This document shows positions 16,359 to 25,801 of a stretch of 37,709 bases of DNA, one piece after another. The position numbers and the translations under genes are program-made. Source of the stretch: Prosthecobacter sp. (GTDB lineage: Bacteria; Verrucomicrobiota; Verrucomicrobiia; Verrucomicrobiales; Verrucomicrobiaceae); assembly GCA_021733925.1 (NCBI GenBank), contig JAIPJY010000063.1:1-37709 (forward strand), read 5' to 3'. Numbering within the stretch: position 1 is the stretch's first letter; each line of letters begins with the position of its first letter. Below the pieces are notes generated by a model. The model worked only from the letters and a program-made list of their open reading frames with translations. It was not told the origin of the DNA and ran no database searches.

Positions 16359-18817
16359 AATCACTTTTCGCCATCATCTCAGCCTGGCTGCTTGCCACGA
16401 CCGCCATGCAGGCAGGCGTGGTCTTTGAGCAGCCGCACAACGGCACCTCGGTGCTGCGCCCTTCGTCGCGCATGATGCCGAACAACACCGACTACGACAT
16501 CTACGCCTGGGACTCGTTCAGCGTTGCCAATGCGCAGGCGGTCACGGAGATCCGCTGGCGTGGCGGCTACGACCCGCTGTTCGCACCCTATGCGGGCAAG
16601 CTCGTGAACTTCAGGGTCTCGATCTATGAATCCGTGCCCGGCCTCTCGCAGCCCTTCCTCGGGCCGCAGTATCCCGGAAATCCGGCCACCCTCGTTGCCT
16701 ACGACACGGGCGGCAAGGCGGGTGAGACCAGCGTCGGCGTCTTCAACGGGGTCGAGTTGTTCGACTACCACTTTGTGCTGCCCACCGTTTTTCAGGCGCA
16801 GGCCGGGAAGCTCTACTGGATTCAAATCGAAGCGGATCATGACTACGTTCCGAGCTGGGGTTTCGCCTCCGCCACGGGCAATGGGTCCTACTTCCGCCGC
16901 ATTCCGAACCAGGTGGACTTCTACTTCCAGATGGCGCCGGGAGATCTCGCCTTCAGCATCGTCGCGGGCGACGGGCCCATCCGCACGATTGATGCCGCGG
17001 CAGCACCCCTAGCGGGCGGCAGCGTCACCAACACGGGCCTCTATCCAGACGGCTCCGCCGCCCCGCTGACGGCCACGCCGAATCCCGGCTACGCCTTCGT
17101 GAACTGGACCGAAAACGGAACTGTCGTGAGCACCAGCCCGAACTACACCTTCACCGTGACGAGCAGCCGGAGTCTCGTCGCCAATTTCGCGGCGGGCTCC
17201 CGCATCATCACCGCTTCCTCGCCCCCCACCGGCGGCACGACGAATGGCGACGGGCAGTTCCTCAATGGAGCAACGCGTACGGTCGAGGCTGTCGCCTCGC
17301 CGAACTACACCTTTGTGAACTGGACTGAAAACGGCGTCCAGGTGAGCGCCAGCGCGTTCTACACCTTCACCGTGAACGGCGACCGTAATCTGGTGGCGAA
17401 TTTCACGCCGACGGCCACCAATATCGGCATCGTCTTCGCCCTGCCTCCGAACACGGCTTCCTCCACGCTCAACCCCTCGTCGTTTTTCACCCCCGACGGC
17501 ATCGACGGCCAGGGCTACTCGTATGAGAAGTTCAGCACCAATACCACCGAGGACATCATCGACGTTCGCTGGCGCGGCGGCTACACCGGCAACAACGCCG
17601 CCAGCAATCCCGTCGTCGAGTTTGTCATCAAATTCTATGCCGCCACGGCCAACGGCTTCTACGTGGACTTCGCCACGCCCGTGCTCAAGAAAGTGACCAT
17701 CCCCGGCAATGGCGGGCAGACGCCGGCCGGCGTCGTCGGTGGCATCCAGATGTACGACCACCACGTCACCCTGCCCAGTTCGTTCCATGCCGTCGCAGGC
17801 ACCACCTGCTGGATTCAAATCGAAGCCTCGCAGGCGGGTTATCCACTGACCTGGGGATTCGCCACCGGCACCGGCGGTGACAACAATCACTTTCGCGAGA
17901 CCACCGGCTCGCCGTTCACGAATCGCGCCGGCGATCTACCCATCACCCTCAGCGCCGCTGCTCCCACGACCTACGCCGTCAGCACCACGCCCTCGGCGGG
18001 CGGCAGTGTCTCCGGCGCGGGGAACTATGTGCCGGAGGCCGTGGTCATCCTCGCCGCCAGCCCGAGTGCAGGCTACGCCTTCATCAACTGGACCGAGGCA
18101 GGCGCCATCGTCAGTTCCAGCGCCTCCTGGTCCTTCAATGCGGCTTCAGCCAGGAACCTCGTCGCCAACTTTGCACCCACCTACACGCTGCAGCTTCTCT
18201 CGTCCTCCTTCACCATGGGCACCGTCAGCGGCGCAGGCAGCTTCGTCGGAGGAAGCACCGCGACCGCCACGGCCACCGCCAAACCCGGCTACGTCTTCCT
18301 GCACTGGACGGAAGGCGGCGTGCCCGTCAGCTCGCTGCCGTCCTACCCCTTTCCTCTCGTGGCAGGCCGCACCCTGACCGCTCAGTTCGCCATCGGTTTT
18401 AACATCACCACCGCCACCTCGTTCGCGCCCGGCGGCGTCGTCACCGGCGCGGGCGGCTATGCCACCGGCACGCCGGCCACACTCACCGCCACACCCGCCG
18501 CCGGCTATCAATTCACCGGCTGGAGCGAAGGCGGCTCCGTCGTGAGCGCCAGTTCGTCCTACACCTTCAGTGCCGCCGCCAATCGCACGCTCACCGCGGG
18601 CTTCGTGCCCATCGTCGGCATTTCCCAGTCCGTGCCCGGCACACTCGGCTTCGCCTGGCCCGCCTCCGCCAGCGGCTGGGTGCTGCAGGAATGCCCCGAC
18701 CTCAACCCCGTGAACTGGGTGGACTCCACCCTGCCCGTCACCAGCAGCGGCGGACAAAATCAAGTCTCCCTCTCCAATCCCCCTGGCAGCCGATTCTTCC
18801 GCCTGAGCCATCCGTGA
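16355..18817 (+). CDS. Secreted InlB-repeat surface protein with a duplicated domain
   Basis: An 820-residue exported protein (signal peptide MKSLFAIISAWLLATTAMQA). A ~185-residue beta-rich domain occurs twice, at about 21-208 and 357-535; both copies share G(V/I)VF at the start, IRWRGGY/VRWRGGY, and an YWIQIEA/CWIQIEA strand followed by WGFA. Each is followed by divergent InlB B-repeats (GYxFxNWTExGxxVSxxxxYxF...R.L.ANF): two after the first copy (~209-350) and three after the second (~538-752). The last ~65 residues (FAWPASASGWVLQECPDLNP, then SRFFRLSHP) match the end of the 18892 gene product. The start at 16355 overlaps the sigma gene stop (ATGA). Role probably adhesion or matrix; not established. 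Confidence 0.85.
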   Translation: MKSLFAIISAWLLATTAMQAGVVFEQPHNGTSVLRPSSRMMPNNTDYDIYAWDSFSVANAQAVTEIRWRGGYDPLFAPYAGKLVNFRVSIYESVPGLSQPFLGPQYPGNPATLVAYDTGGKAGETSVGVFNGVELFDYHFVLPTVFQAQAGKLYWIQIEADHDYVPSWGFASATGNGSYFRRIPNQVDFYFQMAPGDLAFSIVAGDGPIRTIDAAAAPLAGGSVTNTGLYPDGSAAPLTATPNPGYAFVNWTENGTVVSTSPNYTFTVTSSRSLVANFAAGSRIITASSPPTGGTTNGDGQFLNGATRTVEAVASPNYTFVNWTENGVQVSASAFYTFTVNGDRNLVANFTPTATNIGIVFALPPNTASSTLNPSSFFTPDGIDGQGYSYEKFSTNTTEDIIDVRWRGGYTGNNAASNPVVEFVIKFYAATANGFYVDFATPVLKKVTIPGNGGQTPAGVVGGIQMYDHHVTLPSSFHAVAGTTCWIQIEASQAGYPLTWGFATGTGGDNNHFRETTGSPFTNRAGDLPITLSAAAPTTYAVSTTPSAGGSVSGAGNYVPEAVVILAASPSAGYAFINWTEAGAIVSSSASWSFNAASARNLVANFAPTYTLQLLSSSFTMGTVSGAGSFVGGSTATATATAKPGYVFLHWTEGGVPVSSLPSYPFPLVAGRTLTAQFAIGFNITTATSFAPGGVVTGAGGYATGTPATLTATPAAGYQFTGWSEGGSVVSASSSYTFSAAANRTLTAGFVPIVGISQSVPGTLGFAWPASASGWVLQECPDLNPVNWVDSTLPVTSSGGQNQVSLSNPPGSRFFRLSHP

Positions 18818-18840
18818 ACTGCGGGCTCGGCGACTCTTTC

Positions 18841-18863
18841 ATTACCAAACGATAACGTGTCCT
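18841..18863 (+). promoter_or_regulatory. 23-bp shared upstream element, copy 2
   Basis: Identical to 13426-13448, starting ATTACCAAACGATAACG, and again 51 nt before the start codon of the next gene (ATG 18892). It separates the coupled operon from the giant gene and suggests that the latter has its own, co-regulated promoter. Confidence 0.75.
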
Positions 18864-18891
18864 TTGGGGTGACTGATGATGCAATGTGGGA

Positions 18892-21800
18892 ATGAACTTA
18901 TTGCTTATCCGCCAGGGAACTACGGGACTGTTTGCAGGGCTTGCCAGCCTGCTGCTCATGTTTAGTCCGCTCCAGAACGCGGAAGGCAGCATCGCCTACG
19001 GCAGCATCAACAACTTCGACACGGTCAACGACACTGGCAAGGAGGGCCACGGTTTTGAAATCGAACTCGATGACTGCCACTCCACCGACATCACCTACAC
19101 CTACAACTACAACCATTATGGGGTGCCGGAGATCACGGAGGACAACACCGATCCGGCGCATCCGAAGGTCTTCATCCGCTGGCAGAGCAAGAAAAAACCA
19201 GACGGGAGCTGGGCGGCTTATACCGCCATTCCAGCCGGCCCGATCCCGCCGACGCAGGGGCATCAGTTCACCAATCCAAACGTGAACTTCGGCGGCGAGC
19301 ATTTCGGCGTGGGTTATCGGAAACAGCCCAGTGCGGTGCTTTACAACTGGCTCGTGGACAACGGTGGCGGAACACTGGTGCGCGGCGGTGCGGTGCAGGT
19401 TTCGACGCCCACGTTCACCTACATTCCTCCTGCGGGTGGTGCGCCTGCGCAGGTGCAGGCTGTGATCGCGCCGCCCCCGCCGCCTGCGCCGCCGCCGAAG
19501 GAATTTGGCAAGGCGGTGTGGATGAAGGAAATCAAAACCACCACGCATAACGCCAACAAGGTGAAGCTGCGCGAACTGGTCTCCGACGATCCCAACGACC
19601 CCAACGACAAAAACTGGAAGAACGGCGAACCCGATGAGGTCGAGGTGGAATGGCGCATCCTGCAGAAGAAAACCAGCGCGGCCGATGGCGGCCCGAACAA
19701 CAACGTTCCCGCTGCCGCTGAAGCGCTGCCAAACGGCAATGAAGTCGTCACACGGCGCTACGAGTTTTACAAATATACCGGCCCGCTGGATGCTGAAACG
19801 GGAGAGGCCAAGGGTGACGCCGTCGGTGCCGATGGCATGCACGGAACCGGCAGCGTGACGTATGCGGACCATTTTGACGGTGCGATCGGTGAATGGGTCA
19901 TCGTCACCACGGACATGGCCACGAAAGTTGTTGTGGGGGATTTCACCGGCGCGCAGATGGCCGCCGTCGATGTGAATGAGTCTGTTGGATTGATCGATCA
20001 CGCTGGCGAAGGCAAGGTGGGCAAGGCCTTTGCGCCGCGCACGGTGGTGGTCGCAGGCGCGCTGCCGTTCACAGCGTCGAAATCGGGCATCGTGCCGCCG
20101 GGGCTGACCTTTGACGAGGTCACGGGCGTGCTCTCTGGCACGCCGACCAACGCGGGCACCTTCAGCTTTGCCATCACCGCCAGCGATGGCGTGAATCCAG
20201 ACGTGCAAAAGAAGTATACGATGAACATCGCTGCTGCTGGTTTTGCACTGCCAGCACAGAGCTTGCTGGATACGTCCGCAGCGCCCGTGGGTGCGGGAAC
20301 GACCACTGGCGACGGCTCCTTTGACGTCGGCGCAAACGCCACCGTCTCCGCCGCACCCGCCGCAGGCTATTTGTTCCAGAACTGGACGGACAACGGCCAG
20401 ATCGTCAGCACGGACAGCAGTTACACGCTTGCCATGGACGTGAATCACTCGCTGGTGGCGAACTTCGTGCCGGACGTCATGCAGTGGTCCGTCACCACGA
20501 GCGCCTCATCCGCCGCAGGCGGCACCACAACGGGCGACGGCCTCGTCAATGATGGTGCGAGCACCACCGTCACCGCCACAGCGAATGCGGGCTACGGCTT
20601 CACAAACTGGACTGAGGGCGCAGCCATCGTGAGCACCAGCGCCAGCTACACTTTCAATGCCACGGCGGACCGCGTGCTGGTGGCGAACTTCTCCGCATTG
20701 CCGTCCTACACCGTGGGTACCAGTGCCGCACCTCTGGCAGGTGGCACGACGAGCGGGGACGGTGGCTTCATCAGCGGCAGCAGCGCCACCGTCGTGGCCA
20801 CGGCAAACGCGGGCTACTTTTTTGTCAACTGGACTGAGAACGGGACGCAGGTGAGCACGAATGCGAGCTACACCTTCAATGTGACCGCAAACCGCACGCT
20901 CGCGGCGAACTTCTCCGTCATCGGCAGCACCCTCCGCACGATCACGACGGCTGTTTCACCGGTGAACTCTGGCACGACCACCGGCGGTGGCTCGTATGCC
21001 GATGGCACCAGCATCACCGTGGTGGCGACAGCGGCTCCGGGCTACAAATTCAGCAAGTGGAAGCAGGGAGGCAGCAATGTGAGCAGCGCAGCGAGCTACA
21101 CCTTCACCGTCACTGCGGACACTGCTCTGGTGGCGACCTTCACACCGGTTTATTACATCACCGCGACGTCGAATCCGCCCGCAGGCGGCACCACGGAAGC
21201 GGACAGCCTCAGCTACAATTCGGGTGATGGCGGCAACCTCACAGCCTTTCCCACCGCTGGCTGGCAGTTGGTGAACTGGACGGAGAATGGCAACATCGTC
21301 GGCACTGCCACGACGTTTAGCTTCAGCAACGCACAGGCGAACCATGCCTATGTGGCGAACTTCGCACTCACCGGAGGTGTGAACATCTCCGCAAGCGCAG
21401 CCCCGGCGGCTGGAGGCACGACAAGCGGTGGAGGCAGCTACATGATCGGCGACAGCGTGACCGTGGATGCGGCTCCAAATGCGGGTTATGCCTTCGTGAA
21501 CTGGACCTCGGGTGGGAACATTGTCAGCACCAGCGGGAGCTACTCTTTCACCGCGAGCACGAACCGCGTGCTTGTCGCGAATTTCGCCGCTGCAAACACC
21601 ATCTCCACCAGCTCCGCGCCAGCGATCGGCGGCAGTACGAGCGGCGGTGGAGACTATGCCACCGGAGGAAGTGCCACCGTCACTGCGACGCCAGGGGCTG
21701 GTTACAGTTTCCTCAACTGGACGGATGGCGCGACCATCGCGAGCACGAGCGCCTCCTACACCTTCACCGTGAGCGCCAACCGCACCTTGGTGGCTCATTT

Positions 21801-24138
21801 TGTTTCCGGCTACACGATCTCAGCCGCTCCGAGTCCCACTTATGCGGGCAGCATCAATGGAGCCGGCATCGTCAATGCGGGCACGAGCGTCACCCTCTCT
21901 GCGACGGCCAATCCCGGCTACAATTTCGTCAATTGGACTGACGTGACTGGCACGGAGGTGAGTGCCAGTGCGAGCTACACCCTCACGGTGAACGACAATG
22001 TCACGCTGACGGCGAACTTTGCCGCCGCACCACTGAGCATTGACTTCGATTTTGACACCGCTGCGCCCGTTCCTGCAGTGGATGCTCCACTGCCGCTCAT
22101 CCAAACGCAAGCAGGTTACACGGTCACGTTTAGCTCACCGCTGGCAAATGCCTATAAGGTCACCACGGAGGCTGCAAGCGGGCGCGTGCTGTCGAAGTTT
22201 GGCGGCAACTACCTCGAACCGCTCGCGGACAATGCCACGCTCGTACTCCAGCTCGATCTTCCCGTCACCGGCGTGAGCATTGATTTTGCCACGGTGGAGG
22301 ATCTGAACGTCGCCGTGCCTGCCAATGTGCAGATCACCGCCTACGACACCTCCAGCGGTGTTCCAGTAAGTGTTGGCACAGGCATCGCCCACGGCACCGT
22401 CACTGCAGGCGATACGCTGCCCGTCGGCACCATCACCTTCAACTCAACGGGCGGCGCCTTTGACCGAATCGTGCTGCAACTGCCGGACGCGCCTGTCGGC
22501 GCGGTTCGTTTCCTCGTTGATAACATCCAGGTGAGCCCCGCATCGAGCACGGGAGGCACCATGACGCTGACCAATCCGAACTGGAACATCACGCTTTCAG
22601 ATTTCGGTTATTCGGATTTCCTGCTCGACAACACGCCCGGTTTTGTCGGTCGTGAGTATCTGTCTGGCGAGTGGGGCAGCGCGGTCGCTTACCAAGTCAA
22701 CGGCCAGACCCGGGCGCCCACCTGGCTGGACCCCAGCTTTCTCTACCCAGACTGGCAGACGAACTCAAACTTCCATGTCGTCACGGGCATCCATCTCGTG
22801 GGCGGCAATGCGGACGGCCTGCCCATCGCGGAATCGGTGATCGCCAGCAACGATCTCGAAATCACGCAGCGTTTTGAAATGGTGGACACCGTTGTGGGAA
22901 CACCCATGGGGGTCACGCCAGCCAGTTCCGCATCTGCGGGCACATCGATCAACAGCAATCGATACGTGATGAACCAGAGTTTCGTGGTGAAGAACATCAG
23001 CGGCGCCACGATCAGCAACCTGCAGTTGTTTCAACTTCTGCATGGGTTCATCTCCCAGCATGGTCAGTATGACAACCGCAGCTATGCCGGGAAGCTTTCG
23101 GAGTATCGATACGACGCCACCATGTCAGGGGTGGACACCAGCGCGGCTGGAACTGACAGCTCCAGCATCGGACTTGAGGATCTCATCGGGTTCCATGCCA
23201 AAGTGGCACCCACGGCTTTCGAGATCGGCAGCTATGGAACCGAGGGCAATGGGATTGACGATCATGTCACCGGCAAGCCTTCGGACGGTGTTCATCTGTC
23301 GATTGAGAACAACTGGCAGAGCGGACCGTATGCGGCGCGAATGGGACGCGACTCTTTCGCTCCAGCCAGCCCTTGGGTTGCAGGCGGCCAGCGCTGGGAC
23401 CTCGGCACGTTGGCTCCGGGGCAAAGTGCGAGCCTGGACATCGTGTTAAGCCTGCTCACCGGCACGAAGGTGGTCATTACCGGCGGCGGTTCCGGCGGCA
23501 CCGGCGGTGGTGGCAGCTGCAACGGCGGCTCCAAGCATGTTGGAGGGGTCGATTTCGAATTCGACGACATCAGTCAGGAGGGCACCTTCTTCGGTGAATA
23601 TTCCGAGGCTGATGACGCAGAAATGGAGGAACGCGTCGCCGAGGGTGAGTTTGCTCTGCCGACCGTCCAGACCCCGAATGCCACACGGAAGCAGTTGTGG
23701 AAGTTGAAATACAACGGCGAACACACAGGCAGCATCAAACTTAAATTTGCCTACGATCCGAGCCTGCTGCCGGCAGGCTACGATGAAAACCAGCTCGCCA
23801 TCTACCACTTCCGCAACGGCACCTGGGAAAAGCTGAGCTGCAAAGTGGACACTGAGAACAACGTCATCGAGGCCGTCAGCCCCAGCCTCTCGCCCTTCGT
23901 TCTCGGTGTGAACGACGTGGTCGTGAAACCAACGGTGCAGGTCTCCGTTTCCAATCCTGGGTCCCTTAACGTGAGCTGGCCCGATTCGTTCACCGGCTGG
24001 ACTCTGCAGGAGGCGGTGGATCTAAATCCATCGAGTTGGATTAATTCAACTCGTCCGATGACATCGTCGGGCGGCTACAACAGCGTGTTGGTTCCCATCA
24101 ACTCTGGCTCAAAGTTCTTCAGACTGCTGCGTCCTTAG
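18892..24138 (+). CDS. Giant secreted protein with eight InlB-type repeats
   Basis: A 1748-residue exported protein (signal sequence LLLIRQGTTGLFAGLASLLL). An N-terminal ~370-residue region unknown to me contains a Pro stretch (PPPPPAPPPKE). A putative Ig domain follows (PPGLTFDEVTGVLSGTPTNAG). Residues ~457-1043 hold eight ~73-residue divergent InlB B-repeats, each with AGGTTSGxG, a GYxFxNWTExG core and LVANF. A lectin-like beta domain (SIDFDFDTAAPVPA onward), a ~300-residue unassigned domain, a Gly/Ser linker (GGGSGGTGGGGSCNGGSKH) and an acidic/beta region follow. The last ~65 residues (WPDSFTGWTLQEAVDLNPSSW to FFRLLRP) match the tail of the 16355 product. The repeats are similar at protein level but drifted at DNA level. 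Likely a cell-surface or matrix protein. Confidence 0.87.
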   Translation: MNLLLIRQGTTGLFAGLASLLLMFSPLQNAEGSIAYGSINNFDTVNDTGKEGHGFEIELDDCHSTDITYTYNYNHYGVPEITEDNTDPAHPKVFIRWQSKKKPDGSWAAYTAIPAGPIPPTQGHQFTNPNVNFGGEHFGVGYRKQPSAVLYNWLVDNGGGTLVRGGAVQVSTPTFTYIPPAGGAPAQVQAVIAPPPPPAPPPKEFGKAVWMKEIKTTTHNANKVKLRELVSDDPNDPNDKNWKNGEPDEVEVEWRILQKKTSAADGGPNNNVPAAAEALPNGNEVVTRRYEFYKYTGPLDAETGEAKGDAVGADGMHGTGSVTYADHFDGAIGEWVIVTTDMATKVVVGDFTGAQMAAVDVNESVGLIDHAGEGKVGKAFAPRTVVVAGALPFTASKSGIVPPGLTFDEVTGVLSGTPTNAGTFSFAITASDGVNPDVQKKYTMNIAAAGFALPAQSLLDTSAAPVGAGTTTGDGSFDVGANATVSAAPAAGYLFQNWTDNGQIVSTDSSYTLAMDVNHSLVANFVPDVMQWSVTTSASSAAGGTTTGDGLVNDGASTTVTATANAGYGFTNWTEGAAIVSTSASYTFNATADRVLVANFSALPSYTVGTSAAPLAGGTTSGDGGFISGSSATVVATANAGYFFVNWTENGTQVSTNASYTFNVTANRTLAANFSVIGSTLRTITTAVSPVNSGTTTGGGSYADGTSITVVATAAPGYKFSKWKQGGSNVSSAASYTFTVTADTALVATFTPVYYITATSNPPAGGTTEADSLSYNSGDGGNLTAFPTAGWQLVNWTENGNIVGTATTFSFSNAQANHAYVANFALTGGVNISASAAPAAGGTTSGGGSYMIGDSVTVDAAPNAGYAFVNWTSGGNIVSTSGSYSFTASTNRVLVANFAAANTISTSSAPAIGGSTSGGGDYATGGSATVTATPGAGYSFLNWTDGATIASTSASYTFTVSANRTLVAHFVSGYTISAAPSPTYAGSINGAGIVNAGTSVTLSATANPGYNFVNWTDVTGTEVSASASYTLTVNDNVTLTANFAAAPLSIDFDFDTAAPVPAVDAPLPLIQTQAGYTVTFSSPLANAYKVTTEAASGRVLSKFGGNYLEPLADNATLVLQLDLPVTGVSIDFATVEDLNVAVPANVQITAYDTSSGVPVSVGTGIAHGTVTAGDTLPVGTITFNSTGGAFDRIVLQLPDAPVGAVRFLVDNIQVSPASSTGGTMTLTNPNWNITLSDFGYSDFLLDNTPGFVGREYLSGEWGSAVAYQVNGQTRAPTWLDPSFLYPDWQTNSNFHVVTGIHLVGGNADGLPIAESVIASNDLEITQRFEMVDTVVGTPMGVTPASSASAGTSINSNRYVMNQSFVVKNISGATISNLQLFQLLHGFISQHGQYDNRSYAGKLSEYRYDATMSGVDTSAAGTDSSSIGLEDLIGFHAKVAPTAFEIGSYGTEGNGIDDHVTGKPSDGVHLSIENNWQSGPYAARMGRDSFAPASPWVAGGQRWDLGTLAPGQSASLDIVLSLLTGTKVVITGGGSGGTGGGGSCNGGSKHVGGVDFEFDDISQEGTFFGEYSEADDAEMEERVAEGEFALPTVQTPNATRKQLWKLKYNGEHTGSIKLKFAYDPSLLPAGYDENQLAIYHFRNGTWEKLSCKVDTENNVIEAVSPSLSPFVLGVNDVVVKPTVQVSVSNPGSLNVSWPDSFTGWTLQEAVDLNPSSWINSTRPMTSSGGYNSVLVPINSGSKFFRLLRP

Positions 24139-24146
24139 AGCCTGTG

Positions 24147-24755
24147 ATGAATGGCACTCAGTTAAGGCGGGGCATCGTGCTATTGTGATCTCATTCATCC
24201 GCCTTCTTCAACATCAACGGTGTTGCGTCATCCAGCCCAGGCGGTGCCGAGCCTTGGCGAGTGCTCCCCTGGGTCATCACGCCACCGACCGGGAAGCCCA
24301 CCCAAGACTTCGCCACACACCATGTCCACCAGCATGCCTGCCCTCCCGAATAACTCGGTCGGCTTTTCTGAGTACGTAGTTCGGGCTTCAGCCCGTTCCG
24401 GAAGCCCCGAATCGCCCCAGATCTAAAACCAGCCAGAGCACGTTTTGTAGTCCCGGCTTTCTTGTCCTTCCAGCCTGGGCGAAGAAGGAAGCCGGAATCT
24501 GGGAAGCTTATTGAGACTTGCATAACAGACTGACATCCTTGTCTTGAAGGCCAACGGCCTTCCGTAATACAGCCCAGGGGTGCCGAGCTTTAGCGAGTGC
24601 TCCCCTGGGTTCTGGCAGCCAATCTGGGAAGCAAACCCAAGACTTCGCCACACACTATGTCCACCAGCAGCGTCTGCCACGAGTCCCGCCGCGCTCAGAG
24701 CGTACCGCCAGCTCCAAAATCCACGATACCCCGCCCCTAACTGAGTGCCATTCAT
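24147..24755. mobile_element. Element A: 18-bp terminal inverted repeats, non-coding
   Basis: ATGAATGGCACTCAGTTA (24147-24164) is the exact reverse complement of 24738-24755. GCCTGT stands outside both ends (24140-24145 and 24756-24761), as a possible target duplication. Inside are two degenerate copies of the dispersed core repeat (about 24225-24335 and 24560-24730), a second repeat type at 24339-24470 and the hairpin CTTGAAGGCCAACGGCCTTCC at 24542-24562. No credible gene lies inside. Confidence 0.7.
24339..24470. repeat. Dispersed 130-bp repeat (copy 1)
   Basis: This segment matches 37578-37701 with scattered differences. It begins TGCCCTCCCGAATAACTCG and contains the short hairpin CGGGCTTCAGCCCG in GTAGTTCGGGCTTCAGCCCG. 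Such GTAGT...GGGCT(T)CAGCCC units recur at the second copy, so it is a repeat family and not coding. Confidence 0.7.
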
Positions 24756-24762
24756 GCCTGTG

Positions 24763-25230
24763 ATGAATGGCACTCAGTTAACCTGCATTTCTCACACTCG
24801 CAGGGAATCCACGAACAGCGTGTTGCCGCCATGATGTAGCTCGGTATTCCGATACCGAGTCGGTGCCGTCGCGGAATCGGAATTCCGCGCTACATCCCCG
24901 CATGTCAACGCTGGGAGTGTGAGAAGTGCGGGTTAAGGCGTGATGTCGTTGTTTCTTCACTCTTCTCCAGGTCATTTCATGCACTCTGCACCCTCCTCAG
25001 CATGTGCCTCCATTTCAGCCCCAAAGGGGCTGCGCATCAAAGCGAAGGGTTGCCGAGCCTCAGCGAGGCTACCCTGGTACACGGCATCAAACCCGGAAAG
25101 CAAACCCAGCATTCCGCCACACCCTATGCCCACCAGAAGCGTCTGCAAAGAGTCCCTCTGCGCATTGGCACCATGATCAGACAGCGCGCCAAAACCCACG
25201 ATACCCCGCCCCTGACTGAGTGACATTCAT
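24763..25230. mobile_element. Element B: tandem to element A, same terminal repeats
   Basis: It starts with the same ATGAATGGCACTCAGTTA (24763-24780) and ends with a two-mismatch inverted copy (25213-25230). GCCTGT again flanks it (24756-24761, 25231-25236). Inside are a nested inverted repeat (24778-24937) and one copy of the dispersed core repeat (about 25015-25190). No gene is supported in it. Confidence 0.65.
24778..24937. repeat. Nested double inverted repeat
   Basis: The outer arms are TTAACCTGCATTTCTCACAC and its near-complement ending GTGTGAGAAGTGCGGGTTAA. An inner imperfect palindrome runs from ATGTAGCTCGGTATTCCG (about 24833) to CGGAATTCCGCGCTACAT (to about 24895). It would fold into a long, stepped stem in single-stranded DNA or RNA. 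Confidence 0.6.
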
Positions 25231-25238
25231 GCCTGTTA

Positions 25239-25490
25239 TTAACTTTTGCCGAATAGAGAAGAGAGCATCATGTTTGCGCAGGCCAGCCAGTGCATGCCAG
25301 TGAGAGTCGAAGCCAGACGCTCGTAGTCCCTTGAGAGGCGCTTGAAGCGCGCCGCCCAGCCAAAACTGCGTTCCACCACCCAACGCTTTGGCAGCAGCAC
25401 AAAGCCCTTCTTGGCCTCCGAGAGCTTGACCACCTCCAGCTTGATGCCGTGCTCTTGCGCCTGGCGTGGTGAGTTCGCCGTCGCTGATGG
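25239..25490 (-). pseudogene. IS5-family transposase C-terminal fragment
   Basis: The minus frame ending at the stop 25239 reads KLEVVKLSEAKKGFVLLPKR, then WVVERSFGWAARFKRLSRDY. This is the C-terminal YREK-type region of IS5-family DDE transposases (pattern FxVLPxRWVVERTFxWLxRxRRLxxDYE). Upstream of about 25490 the homology stops, so the DDE core is lost. It directly abuts the end of element B, whose terminal repeat lies just behind the transposase stop, so elements A and B may be non-autonomous relatives of this IS. Bases 25491-25801 hold no gene that I can recognise. Confidence 0.75.
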
Positions 25491-25801
25491 TCTGGAGCAC
25501 TCTCATGGCAATGAGCTTTTAGTCAATACCGGCCCGCCAAAGCAGGCGGATCAGCACACGCCGGATGGCACGTTGCGAATAATTAGGCAACTGCCAATGC
25601 ACTACAGGAGTGGTCGAGGAGAACCAAATCCACGGAAGGTTCTACCAAACAGATGCAAGCAACGGATCATCGACCATTTGCAGCCATTTTGACGCACCCA
25701 GCGCCGTCACCCTCGTCACAGCCTCCAAAGCCGCGACGGCGAGCGGGAGGCGTCGATGACACGACAGATGAGCTTGTGCCGAAGACACGGCGAAGACCGG
25801 C

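Noticed and set aside
18898-20448. 516-codon minus-strand frame opposite the giant InlB-repeat gene
   Set aside because: It is His/Arg/Val-rich and motif-free; the plus strand carries a signal peptide and repeat domains.
20260-22020. Possible DNA tandem repeat array
   Set aside because: The eight units are similar only at protein level; DNA identity between units is low, so it is coded domain repetition and not a microsatellite or CRISPR-like array.
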